Positions 42,501 through 51,600 of a stretch of DNA of 64,000 nucleotides are shown here, one piece after another; the first letter of the stretch is position 1, and each line of letters starts with the position of its first letter. Location of the stretch: NCBI GenBank assembly GCA_021740845.1, contig JAIOYZ010000001.1, positions 299,606 to 363,605 on the forward strand, written 5' to 3'. The translations under genes and the position numbers were made by a program. Below the pieces are notes generated by a model. That model did no database searches and had not been told where the DNA came from. It saw nothing but the letters and a program-made list of their open reading frames with translations. Source of the DNA: Bacteroidia bacterium. GTDB lineage: Bacteria; Bacteroidota; Bacteroidia; UKL13-3.

Positions 42501-43517
42501 GGGTTTGAAACATTATTTGGGTTTGATCCAAGTAAACTCGAGCCCAACGTTTATTCCTGGGAAAATTTTTTACATCCAGAGGATAGGGAAAAGGTGAGAA
42601 GTGAAATTGAAGAAGCATTAGATAATCCAAGCAAGAACCTAATTCAAATGGAATATCGATACCAAAAGCAAGATGGGTCCTTTGCTTTTATTTCCGATAG
42701 ATGTATCATTATCCGAAATCCTAAAGGTAATCCAATACGCATGCTTGGTGCAATGTCTGATATAACTCCTCATATGGAATACCAAAGGTCCTTGCTTAAC
42801 CTAAACCAACGCCTTGCCAACCACGCTAAAGAATTGTCTATTTCAAATAAAGAATTAGAACAATTTGCTTATGTAGCTTCTCATGATCTCCAAGAACCCT
42901 TGCGAATGGTAAGCAGTTTCTTAACCTTATTGGAAAAGAAATACAAAAATAGCCTCGATGATAAAGCACATCAATACATCCATTTTGCTGTTGATGGTGC
43001 CAAAAGAATGAGACAAATTATTCTGGATTTGCTCGACTTTTCTCGTGTAGGGAAGAATGATGGCGAGGAAGAAATGGTTTCACTTAATAAAGTAATTGAC
43101 GAGGTTTTAGCGCTTCAACGAAAAACAATAGAAGAGAAAAAAGCAAAATTTGAAATTGAAGAATTGCCTGAAATCTTGGCTTTCCGTGGTCCTATACTTC
43201 AGGTTCTTCACAATGTAATTGGCAATGCATTAAAATATTCAAAAGACCATGAATCTCCTCTTATTCAAATAAGTTCAGAGAAGGTGGAGGGAAATATTGA
43301 AGTGGCTATTCAAGACAATGGAATTGGTATAGAAGAGGAGTACTTTGAAAAAATATTCATTATTTTCCAACGCCTTCAAACCGACGAAAAATATGGTGGA
43401 ACAGGGATGGGTTTGGCTATCGTGAAAAAAATTATGGAGAATTTAGGTGGAGAAGTAAGGATTAAGTCAACTCTTGGCAAAGGCTCCGTATTTTACCTTC
43501 TGTTTCCCATCAAGTAA
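39504..43517 (+). CDS. Multi-PAS/GAF sensor histidine kinase
   Basis: 1337 residues with no membrane helix, so a cytosolic sensor. Order by eye: PAS (about 40-145), GAF (about 155-300, GSCGTAAFLKERVIVSNVFTD), PAS (about 320-440), GAF (about 445-615), then four PAS domains (about 620-1100) with PAC ends such as FAYGRDITELKE. The kinase core follows. Its H-box is EQFAYVASHDLQEPLRMVSSF (phospho-His), N-box VLHNVIGNALKYS and G2 box GTGMGLAIVKKIMENLGG. The H-box resembles cyanobacterial phytochrome-type kinases, which pair with Rcp1-like regulators, as found next to it. The signals sensed are unknown. Confidence 0.9.
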   Translation: MIQTKLSKPDEISNPSFSTSQENLKSQSQGVPDCISNYTIESKELSLSDSFTAQFGLQILSPQQNKEHFQNHIHPEDRDRVEKELKLALSHEKTEILIRHFRFLKADGHYVFVEEKLVFLKDKQQKPTQILGLLKDVSKEQFQEQLDILSQKVMELNMEAGVSLETVLSYYLKGIEQMFPEVKTSVLWVKNNCIYNLLSPSLDPGYIQAIEGQKIGLNRGSCGTAAFLKERVIVSNVFTDEKWKDFKSLAQQYDFSACWSQPIFNKTGDVIATFAMYYKDCRNPNTYQLQAIDKSKSLLSMLLTNYLYVQNIVENNTRYEYVNKVTKDAIYDWDLSSNQLFWGESFTRMLGYLPENLDFSNASVWEEIIYSGDYEQYIESYKEFTSKIDEVKWEANYRVKHANGALLFVKEIAYLLRNKNGKGIRMIGVLRDVSEQIKRNQLSQLQVELSEIFKTEKFLTGILDNVLSKLCEFGFFHTGEIWLTSTDEININLISTYAKDSLSNRYFEKSKHLRILVKGQGIPGLVWKNESPILLNDIQSNSLFVRKEAVKEADLVAAFGLPIIHGLELIGVAMFCCRHNISENESELEVLKNLGEFLGAEIARKQQEEEMYLLFESAPEIIATVSPNGYFAKVNPAFGKVLGYAPDEIINRPFSDFLHPEDLSQTLKEYGETITGDRNADNFVNRYITKDGKSKWISWSSSDVFGEDGFVFAYGRDITELKEMENLLEVATKFSKVGGWEISFLKPEINNISWSDITRQIFEVDKNYQLSYSMVFNFLNDNDKQIVQAAMDLLQEKGLGFDFKLLVQTALGNKRWVRLIGESDFYNGKCTRIFGSVQDIHDEVLLELELQKLLAEKTDVLESIGDAFYRVDSNWVVNYWNQMAEIVLEMPRENILGRNIWEVYPNAIDSGFYRNLNLAVLENKKVHFEEYHQDSQHWLEVSAYPSKDGLSVYFKDVTQRNQSLEKIKQSNERFEKVTEATNDAIWDWDLETGSLYYGKGFETLFGFDPSKLEPNVYSWENFLHPEDREKVRSEIEEALDNPSKNLIQMEYRYQKQDGSFAFISDRCIIIRNPKGNPIRMLGAMSDITPHMEYQRSLLNLNQRLANHAKELSISNKELEQFAYVASHDLQEPLRMVSSFLTLLEKKYKNSLDDKAHQYIHFAVDGAKRMRQIILDLLDFSRVGKNDGEEEMVSLNKVIDEVLALQRKTIEEKKAKFEIEELPEILAFRGPILQVLHNVIGNALKYSKDHESPLIQISSEKVEGNIEVAIQDNGIGIEEEYFEKIFIIFQRLQTDEKYGGTGMGLAIVKKIMENLGGEVRIKSTLGKGSVFYLLFPIK

Positions 43518-43542
43518 AGTTTTAAAACAATAAAAAATGTAA

Positions 43543-43974
43543 ATGAGATTAATACATATTTTACTAGTAGAAGACAACGAAGGTGATATATTACTCACTA
43601 GAGAGGCTTTAGAGGAAAGCAAAATACTAAATGAACTTACCGTACTAAGAAATGGTAAAGATGCCATAGATTTTGTTCTAAAGAATGGCAAATTTGAAGG
43701 AACCCCATTGCCTGATTTAATTTTGTTGGATATTAATTTACCTCTCAAAAATGGCCATGAGGTATTGCAAGCACTTAAGAATAATGATTCCGTAAAAGAT
43801 ATTCCAATTATTATGCTTACCACCTCCTCTGCAGAAAGGGATATACAAAAATCTTATGATAACCATGCCAATTGTTATATTGCTAAACCAGTAGAGGTAT
43901 CTGAGTTTTTAGATTGTATCATCAAAATGGGCGAGTTTTGGTTAAGCATAGTAAAACTACCCGGTAAAAATTAA
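43543..43974 (+). CDS. Single-domain response regulator, Rcp1-like
   Basis: 143 residues, receiver only: ILLVEDNEGDILLTREAL (acidic pair), phospho-acceptor Asp in LILLDINLPLKNGHEVL, Thr in MLTTSSAERD and Lys in CYIAKPV. The extended gap before the acceptor (KNGKFEGTPLPD) is typical of Rcp1-type regulators. It starts 25 bp after the kinase and 3 bp before the next receiver gene, so it is the likely phosphorylation target of the large kinase. Confidence 0.9.
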   Translation: MRLIHILLVEDNEGDILLTREALEESKILNELTVLRNGKDAIDFVLKNGKFEGTPLPDLILLDINLPLKNGHEVLQALKNNDSVKDIPIIMLTTSSAERDIQKSYDNHANCYIAKPVEVSEFLDCIIKMGEFWLSIVKLPGKN

Positions 43975-43977
43975 TTT

Positions 43978-44988
43978 ATGCAAAAAGATTCCAATGCCTA
44001 TCGCATCTTACTTATAGAAGACAATCCTGGTGATGCTCTTTTGGTTCAGGATTACTTGGAGGAAAATATTTTAGTGCCTCAAATTTCATTGGTAACTTGT
44101 TTTGAGGATGCCCAAAAAAAACTAAATGAAAATGAATTTGATTTAATTTTTCTTGACTTAACTCTTCCCGATAAACAAGGACTTGATTTAATCAACGCCA
44201 TTTTACATTTGGCTCCTAATATTCCTATAATCGTCCTTACTGGTTATGCAGATCAAAACTTTGCTATTAAATCACTTTCTTTTGGAATTGCAGATTATCT
44301 AATTAAAGAGGAACTCAATGCCACAGTTCTCTATAAAAGTATTTTATACAATATAGAAAGAAATAAGATTTTAGTAAATTTAAAAGAGTCGGAGCAACGA
44401 TATTCCAATTTGTTTCATTTAAGTCCACTTCCCATGTGGGTTTTTGATCATACTTCTTTGCGAATCTTAGATGTAAACAATGCGGCAATCGAGCATTATG
44501 GTTATTCCGAGCTGGAGTTTAAATCACTTACCATTCGAGACCTTAGACCCAATATCGAATTTATTAAATTGGATGAGGTTCTCCAAAAAAAACGTGAGGA
44601 TAATGATTTTAAATCTATTGGTAATTGGATACACCGAAAAAAGGATGGTAGCTTAATCCAAGTTGAAATTAGCAGTAAGAGTATTTTGTATAAAGGATGT
44701 GAAGCACGTATCGTGTTGGCTAACGACATATCAGAAAGATTAAATCACATTCAGAAACTAGAGTTACAAAACCGTGCCTTTAAAGAGATTTCTTGGATGC
44801 AATCTCATGTTGTGCGCGCACCTTTAGCCCGAATTATGGGTTTGGTAAGTTTGTTAATTGAAGAGGATACCAGTGAAACTGATAAAAAAGAATTCTTAAA
44901 ACACCTCAACAATTCAGCAAAGGAATTAGATCAAGTTATTTTTGAGGTGGTTCAAAAAACCTATGAGGTAAACAAAGATTTTGAGTAA
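43978..44988 (+). CDS. Receiver-PAS-DHp protein lacking a kinase ATPase domain
   Basis: 336 residues. Receiver domain (1-125; LLIEDNPGDALLV, FLDLTLPDKQGLDL, VLTGYAD), PAS domain (about 130-255; YSNLFHLSPLPMWVFD to IVLANDISER), then a DHp-like helix pair with a possible phospho-His in ISWMQSHVVRAPLARIMGLVSLL. It ends about 50 residues after this His, so the HATPase domain is missing. The stop is followed by non-coding DNA, with no remnant of an ATPase domain seen. It may act as a phosphotransfer or scaffold protein for the neighbouring kinase. Confidence 0.82.
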   Translation: MQKDSNAYRILLIEDNPGDALLVQDYLEENILVPQISLVTCFEDAQKKLNENEFDLIFLDLTLPDKQGLDLINAILHLAPNIPIIVLTGYADQNFAIKSLSFGIADYLIKEELNATVLYKSILYNIERNKILVNLKESEQRYSNLFHLSPLPMWVFDHTSLRILDVNNAAIEHYGYSELEFKSLTIRDLRPNIEFIKLDEVLQKKREDNDFKSIGNWIHRKKDGSLIQVEISSKSILYKGCEARIVLANDISERLNHIQKLELQNRAFKEISWMQSHVVRAPLARIMGLVSLLIEEDTSETDKKEFLKHLNNSAKELDQVIFEVVQKTYEVNKDFE

Positions 44989-45059
44989 GCAAATTATAGA
45001 AAGTGTTTCTTAAACTATGTTTTTTATTAATCCAAAGCCTTTTCGTTTTTTGTATACTT

Positions 45060-45088
45060 TTTAGGTTTCGGTTTGAACCAAACCTAAA
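45060..45088 (+). repeat. Hairpin around a copy of the window motif
   Basis: TTTAGGTTT (45060-45068) and AAACCTAAA (45080-45088) flank CGGTTTGAACC. The inner GGTT/AACC continue the stem after a 1-nt bulge. No T-run follows, so terminator function is uncertain. Confidence 0.5.
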
Positions 45089-45193
45089 TGAAATAAGTTT
45101 TTCGCAAGCAAGATTTTATTATGTAATAGGTCGGATTTTGCCATTAGAGGATTGTTTTTTTTATCTTGCCTATCGGAATAATAAATGCTTTTT

Positions 45194-46186
45194 ATGCCTA
45201 CACACCTAACTAAGTTTGGACTGTTTTTTCTTTTTGTATTGATGAGCAATTTTACCTTTGCCCAACGCGATTACTACCACCGCGATTCTACGAGCTACAA
45301 GGTTTCGGATAAGCTTACCTATATCGCTGGCAAGCGCCATCTGTATGCCAACAAGGAGAATACCATAAGCTTATTAAAAGATTTTTCTGTGCCTGGAGAT
45401 ACTACCTTCTACATACGTGATATGGATTTTATAACAGAGCAAAAAGGATATGTATTAGTAGGCCGAATGTATATTGGTAGCGAAACCTATTTATTTAAAA
45501 CAGAAGACGGAGGCAGTACTTTTGGTTTAGATACCAGCTATTACAATGCCTCACAACATAAGAGCATCAATCAGGTTCAATTCTTAAACAGCCAAACTAT
45601 AATTTTATTTGATGGCTATTACGAATCGGGTTTGCTTAAATCATTGGATGGGGGCATAACTTGGGAGCCTTGGTTCTATAGTTTAATTGCCCATTATTTT
45701 CAAATGCACAAATGCCAAAACGGAACTTGGTATGTGATAGGAACCCCCGGTGATGGATTTGCTAGCTACAGTTTTCCCTTGGCAGATTCCATGTGGACAA
45801 TCAAAAACTTGCCAAATTTTATGAGCGGTTGCCACAATTCTGCACCACATTGCATAAAGGTTTTTAGAAATGGAGGAAGCGATAGGGAAACAGATTTTAT
45901 CGTCAAACAAATAGATACCCTCAGCAAAATTTGTGGCCTCAAAACCACTCTGTCCGAACCAATCCAAGCCAACGAAATCCTAATTTACCCCAACCCCGTT
46001 TCCTCAAATATCTGTTTGATAAAAAACGCCCTACACCTAAACTATCAACGCCACGATACCCAAGGAATCCTCCACCAACAAGGAACCATCCCCAGCAATC
46101 ACCACCAACTCGACCTAAGTCAACTCCCCAAAGGAATATACTTTATCACCCTAGGTAATCATCGGCAGAAGATACTTTTGCAGTGA
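45194..46186 (+). CDS. T9SS-sorted secreted protein, sortilin/BNR-like
   Basis: About 330 residues from ATG 45194 (MPTHLTKFGLFFLFVLMSNFTFAQ). An in-frame ATG at 45185 is also possible. A signal peptide precedes BNR-like repeats (FKTEDGGSTF, LLKSLDGGITWEPW), as in photosystem-assembly or sortilin-like beta propellers, though the propeller is far too short to be complete. The last 75 residues are a type A T9SS sorting domain (ILIYPNPVSSN, LDLSQLPKGIYFITL). The protein should be exported through T9SS and anchored or released at the surface. Codon use in the C-terminal part is unusually C-rich (AACCCC, CCACCA). Confidence 0.8.
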   Translation: MPTHLTKFGLFFLFVLMSNFTFAQRDYYHRDSTSYKVSDKLTYIAGKRHLYANKENTISLLKDFSVPGDTTFYIRDMDFITEQKGYVLVGRMYIGSETYLFKTEDGGSTFGLDTSYYNASQHKSINQVQFLNSQTIILFDGYYESGLLKSLDGGITWEPWFYSLIAHYFQMHKCQNGTWYVIGTPGDGFASYSFPLADSMWTIKNLPNFMSGCHNSAPHCIKVFRNGGSDRETDFIVKQIDTLSKICGLKTTLSEPIQANEILIYPNPVSSNICLIKNALHLNYQRHDTQGILHQQGTIPSNHHQLDLSQLPKGIYFITLGNHRQKILLQ

Positions 46187-46670
46187 GTTTAGGTGCCTGG
46201 GACTGCGCTAAATAGCTTCAATTTTGCTTGATGTTTTCGCCTAAGGTATTTGAAAAAGATGTTCACAGCTTATGAAGGTATTAACAGAATAGTAAAGCTT
46301 TAAAATTTTTAGTCGGACAAGAGTGAATTTTTATGTTTAACTTTCGGTTTAATATTCAATATTAATTTCCCTATTTGCTTATTTAAAATATCAATACCCA
46401 CACCTTTAGGTTCTTCAGTGGCGCTTTTTTTTTGTTCTGTTTGAACCAAAGTAAATGAAATATTTTTAAAATAAGCCATTTACCTAATCGTATTTTGTTC
46501 AAAGTAGAATAGAAATTGGCAAGTAAACCAAACCGCAATCCTTAGCTAAGCGTTTGTTTAAAGTTATATGGCACCATCCAATAATTTCTTTTGATAGCCA
46601 AACATAGCAGAAGGAGCATGCTAATTATTATATTTGGGTAAACTTCAGAATCAATACCTTAATTGTAAAT
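46187..46670. other. 484-bp gap, mostly non-coding
   Basis: No ORF of 60 codons or more. The minus strand holds one possible 56-codon ORF (46309-46479). No promoter, hairpin or RNA that I could name was seen in the remainder. Confidence 0.4.
46309..46479 (-). CDS. Possible small protein of 56 residues, unknown
   Basis: ATG at 46479 and TAA at 46309. The product begins MAYFKNISFTLVQTEQKK and ends KHKNSLLSD. It is Lys-rich with alternating hydrophobic residues and no motif I know. A TACTTTG box precedes it by about 20 bp. It could equally be chance or a relic of a longer gene. Confidence 0.3.
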   Translation of the reverse strand: MAYFKNISFTLVQTEQKKSATEEPKGVGIDILNKQIGKLILNIKPKVKHKNSLLSD

Positions 46671-47489
46671 ATGTTAAATCTACCCCAAACTCCAATTAAT
46701 TTAAGAACCATTTTGATTTTGGTGTTAGGTGTTTTATTAACCTTTTCAAGCTGTAAAGCTAGGTATGGTTATTTGGAAAAATATAAGGTTGATGTTGTTA
46801 AGAGCAAAGGAAATTCACCTGCAAAACGAACCTCAGTACCTATAAAAAAAATAGAAAGCAAAGAGGAGCGTAGTAATGAAATATCAGTTTTTTCGAGTCT
46901 TAATTCATTACCTCAAATTAATAAAAACTCCAAACAAAGGGTCATTCTGGCAGATAAATCTAAGAAGGATAAATTGGAGTTCCCCCAAAAAGGGCAAAGT
47001 ATTTATAAAGAGAAAATACCAAAAACGAAAACTGATTTGACTTCTCGTGTTTATGGCTATCTTTTTTTTGTTTCTCTTATTGTAACCACGTTAGTAATTT
47101 TATCAACTCCCGGTTATTTATTATTCTTTATAGTCGTATTCATTTTCTTTTTTCTCTTAATCAAATTTATTCAGAGCCTCATAAGATCTAGAGGTAAGGA
47201 GAAATTGAAGCCAGATAACGTAGACCCTAATAAACGACGCAAAAGACTTAGAACAATTCTTTGGTTATTGTTATTTTCTATTTTTGTTCCCTTCATTTTC
47301 ACTGAAAGCCTGTTACTTTTAACATTTAGTATCATTTTTCTTTATTTTACTTTTTTACTGGTCATTATATTTTGGGCTATAATCCACGAACGTAAAATAG
47401 GTAGGAAGTTGTTTTATTATTTGGCAACCCTTTATACCCTCTTTATAATTTTTATATTAGGATTTTTATTCTCGTTTTTCTTTTTATAG
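46671..47489 (+). CDS. Lipoprotein-like multi-pass membrane protein, unknown
   Basis: 272 residues. The N-terminus (RTILILVLGVLLTFSSCKARYGYL) looks like a lipoprotein signal with lipobox LTFSSC. A Lys/Ser-rich region of about 95 residues follows. Then come four or five strongly hydrophobic segments: VYGYLFFVSLIVTTLVIL, YLLFFIVVFIFFFLLI, ILWLLLFSIFVPFIF, LLLLTFSIIFLYFTFLLVIIF and a C-terminal helix. A basic loop (KRRKRLR) separates them. Lipoproteins rarely carry membrane helices, so either the lipobox is coincidental or the protein is an inner-membrane lipoprotein. I recognise no family. Confidence 0.6.
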   Translation: MLNLPQTPINLRTILILVLGVLLTFSSCKARYGYLEKYKVDVVKSKGNSPAKRTSVPIKKIESKEERSNEISVFSSLNSLPQINKNSKQRVILADKSKKDKLEFPQKGQSIYKEKIPKTKTDLTSRVYGYLFFVSLIVTTLVILSTPGYLLFFIVVFIFFFLLIKFIQSLIRSRGKEKLKPDNVDPNKRRKRLRTILWLLLFSIFVPFIFTESLLLLTFSIIFLYFTFLLVIIFWAIIHERKIGRKLFYYLATLYTLFIIFILGFLFSFFFL

Positions 47490-47593
47490 TTCCCAGTTTT
47501 TAATCAGTGTGAGTTGAGAATTATGTTTTTTTTGCAATTGCCTATATAGTAATATTATTCTTATACTGCCTTTCATAGTTTAGAAAAAGTCAA

Positions 47594-48667
47594 TTAAAAA
47601 GTTTCAATTTTATCCTTATCTCTATTGAATTTTGGACAATTTAAAGGTGTGGATTTGTCAAGGTAATCATATTTAAACATGTCTTTTATTTGTTTTAAAT
47701 CGCAAATTTTTTTTGCAGTAACTACTACCAATCCTACTTCAAAAGAATTTGTTTTCCCTGCAATGGAAACTCCTAAAAAATTTGTTTCAACAGCACTGTA
47801 TATTTTAAGGATGGGATTTATTTGATAGCTAAACATTATGGAAGGATATAAATTGTTATTTGCTCCATAAGGATTGAAAATAGGCAACTTTAATCCACCG
47901 CCACCACTAATTTTTGCTCCAACAGTTAATTCAAAATTAATAGCAGCATAAGTAAATTTATTTTGCATTTCAACTCTTCCATAATATGCATAAATTAGAT
48001 TTCGGTTTCTTTTTCCTTGGTATATTAACGCAGTTTGAAAACTTATTCTTCTTTGCAATTGGTATCTGTTGAGTAATCCTATATTTGGTTCAATCACATT
48101 AAAACCGGCTATACCTGCCATAAAATAGGGGCGTCCAGTTTTATATCTATTGTATCTTAAGCCCAAATCCCAATTTGTGGTATTGGATAAATCGAGGTTG
48201 GCATTTTGGTTATTGGAAACATATTTAATTCCTCTAATTGGATCTAACTGGTCTGTAAATGTATATTCGTTCCAATCAACACTTTGCGTAATTACCCCAG
48301 GTCGAATACCTATACTGAAGCTATTTGATTTGTTAATTGGAATCGTAATTCCAATATTAAAAGAAGCCTTGTTGATTTTTAAATAACCATCCCCTTGTGT
48401 TTCTTGAGAAACCAAAAGGCCTAATCCTAGATAAGTTTTACAAGGTGAATAATCTAGACTAATGGTAGAATAATTAAATGGTCCTCTAACAGGATAAAAA
48501 GATGCTCTGCTAGTGGTACGTATACCTATTTTGCCAGGTCCATCCCCTCCGCCATAAGAAGGGTTATACTCCATTCTTCCATATTGAAAACAGGTATTGG
48601 TTGGGTCTTGTGCAAAGCCAAAACTAATGCTAAATGCAATTGTAAGTAGGGTAATTGTAAGTCTCAT
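47594..48667 (-). CDS. PorP/SprF-family type IX secretion membrane protein
   Basis: 357 residues with a signal peptide (ITLLTIAFSISFGFAQ) and an outer-membrane beta-barrel pattern. The segment FQYGRMEYNPSYGGGDGPGKIGI, then PVRGPFNYSTISLDY and later FNIGITIPINKSNSFSIGIRPG, are typical of PorP/SprF (Bac_surface or T9SS_PorP-SprF). Such proteins are encoded next to large T9SS cargo with type B sorting domains and help its export or attachment, as SprF does for SprB. Its ATG overlaps the stop of the giant gene by 4 bp. Confidence 0.9.
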   Translation of the reverse strand: MRLTITLLTIAFSISFGFAQDPTNTCFQYGRMEYNPSYGGGDGPGKIGIRTTSRASFYPVRGPFNYSTISLDYSPCKTYLGLGLLVSQETQGDGYLKINKASFNIGITIPINKSNSFSIGIRPGVITQSVDWNEYTFTDQLDPIRGIKYVSNNQNANLDLSNTTNWDLGLRYNRYKTGRPYFMAGIAGFNVIEPNIGLLNRYQLQRRISFQTALIYQGKRNRNLIYAYYGRVEMQNKFTYAAINFELTVGAKISGGGGLKLPIFNPYGANNNLYPSIMFSYQINPILKIYSAVETNFLGVSIAGKTNSFEVGLVVVTAKKICDLKQIKDMFKYDYLDKSTPLNCPKFNRDKDKIETF

Positions 48668-51600
48668 CGTATTAGTGTTACATTACCTTTTTTTGCAGGT
48701 TTTTTAGAACCGGGATACAACATACCTGGCCAATTGTCCCCATTTGTAAAGGTGGCTTCAATAGTCCAAATATAGGATCCTGGCAGGCAATTACTTCCAT
48801 CCTTCATGTTTATTCCATCCCATCCAACCGCTGGTTTGCCGTCAATTAGTGCTGTGCTTTCCCAAATTATTTCACCCCACTTATTAAATATTTTTAAATG
48901 ATAGGATTTTAATTCAATTCCTATAGGATTAAATATTCTTACATCGCCCAAACCATAATCGGGTGTAAATGCATTTGGAACATAAAGGCCATTCCAATAT
49001 GGTTCGAGGCAGATTTTTTGCTCGGAAGTGTCCATGCATCCATAATCTGAGCTTACTGTTAAGTATATCAATCTGCACTTCAATGTGTCAATCTCATCAT
49101 AAGTAAAAATAATGGTTTGACCTGTGCCAGTTTCGCCTTTCTCAAAATCCCAAAAATACCTTAATTGATTTTTCGAATTTGCACTAAACCTAAATGTTCT
49201 GAATGGTTTGTTTGGATCAGCCGATTCAATTATAAAACTTGCATCAGGTGGCGGATGAATGGTGATTGCACTCGTTTTTGTAATGCTATCTGCGCAAACC
49301 AGACCTGCAAAGGCAATCAATTTTATAGAATAAGTACCAACAGTATCATATTTATGGGTAGGGTTTTCCAATGTTGAATAATTTCCATCTCCAAAATCCC
49401 AAAAGTAGGTTTTACTCAATTTGCTCTTGTTTGTAAATTTAATGGAATCTCCAATACAATAGTTTTTTGTTTCAATTGAAAAGTCAGGTACTGGTTTACT
49501 AAATATTTCGAAAAAATGTTCAGTTGTATCGTAACAATTGTAAGCATTACTGGTTACCAATTGAATTTTATATTTTGCTATTCCATCATAAAATTGAACT
49601 GAATTGGTATTGGTGGAAGTATTGCCATTGCCAAAATCCCACCAATATGCATTACCACCTATACTCAAATTGTTAAAGCTTACCCATGCAGGTCCGTTAC
49701 AAGTGTCTCTTGGAGAATAATCAAATAGTGCAGTAGGTATTGGATAAACCTCTATTTGTTTGGTTGTTGAATCTATACAACCTTGAATAGAGGTAGCAAC
49801 TAATTTAATAGTATATGTTCCTGGATTTTTAAAAACGTAATTTGATTTTTGTCCAACTGCAATATTAGAGTCGCCAAAATCCCATGAATAAAAATGGTTA
49901 TAATTACTTATTGCCTCAAAATTAAATGTTTGATTTAAACATCCTCTAATACTATCTGATGCAATAGAAATTATTGGCAGATCGTAAATTGTTAATGAGT
50001 CTTTTATTGTATTCTTACAGGTGTTAAAGTTTGAAGTAAGGGTTGCTGTAAAAACTTTTTTGCCTGGACTAAGGTATTTGTGCGTTGGATTGTAAAAAGT
50101 AGAGGAATCCCCATCTCCAAAATGCCAAATTATAGATCCACTATCTGTTAGATTTGAATTAAATTGAACCGACTGATTAATACAAATATTCCCAATGGTT
50201 TTAGTAATAGTAAATTTGGGTTTTGGATAAACATAAATCATTACACTGCTAGTGTCGTAACTGCAATTATTATTTACATATTGTCGTACTTTATAACTTC
50301 CCGGGCTAGAGAATGTATGAACTGGACTTGAATCTGCTGAGGTACCACCATCACCAAAATTCCAATGGATATTGGCGCCTCCATAAGAAAGGTCTTTAAA
50401 TTTTACTACTAAGGATTCACAACCATCCTGCACATCTGTACTGAAAAATGATTTTACTGTATTTGGCAAAACAGTAATATATTTTGACATAGAATCTATG
50501 CCACAAATATTGGATACAATGAGACGAATTTTATAAACCGTTGGTGTATCAATAGTTCTATAAATAATTGGCTTATATGGATAATCCAAGTTGAAACGGT
50601 TGCTACTATCTCCATTACCAAAATACCATTTTATTTCTTGCGGTATTCCAACACTAAAGTTGCTTAAATAAATTTCTAATGGAGAACATCCAATAAGCGT
50701 ATTAGATAAAAAGATTGCGGTTGGTTTTGGAAGAATTCTTACAGTATCAAATTTGGGGAAATTGCCACACACATTGCTTACATTTAACCTAATATAATAA
50801 AACGTATCTGTAGTTAAACTTTGCAAATAGGTTTGTATAGGTGGTATTGCACTAATACTGGTATTTCCATTTCCAAAGGTCCAAAAATAACTTGCCCTAT
50901 AAACATTATTAGATTGGCTTGTAAAAGTTACATCTAATGGGCTACATCCAACAGAATCTGTTTTAGAGATCTCAACAGTGGGAGGTACCTGAACTGTTAC
51001 ATTAGCAGTATCATAACTAGTTCTACAAGTATTAACTGCTTTTAATGTAATAGTATAGGTTCCTTCAAACGGAAAGGGTTTGAAAATAATTGAGTCCTCT
51101 GTTGTAATGAGCGTGGTTCCATCTCCAAAATCCCAATAAAATGTATCTACACTTCCAAAAGAGGAATTGATAATTTTCAACTTGCTTGGATTACTCGCAT
51201 TGGAACAAATTAAAGTATCTTCTAAGGTAATGTTTGCTACAGCTCCAGATAGGACATTAATTGGTTTGCTTACTGTATCCCTGCAACCATTAACAGAGGT
51301 TGAAATTAAACTTGAAATGAAAAGTGTGTCTCTATAAATTGAACCTGAATAACTATGCGTTGCTGAATCTATATTGGTATTTAAACTTGTTCCATCTCCA
51401 AAATTCCAAATATAATTTGCTGGTTTCTTCACAATGGATTCACTAAAAAAGTCAATTGGTAAGGGTGCACAGCCAGAGTCCAAACTGCTTGAAAACATAC
51501 TAATTGGGTTGGGGAAAACCAGAAAAGGTTTAATTAAGGTGTCTCGGCAGCCATCAATATTGGTAGTTATTAGTTTAATTGGATAAATTGAATCTACTAA

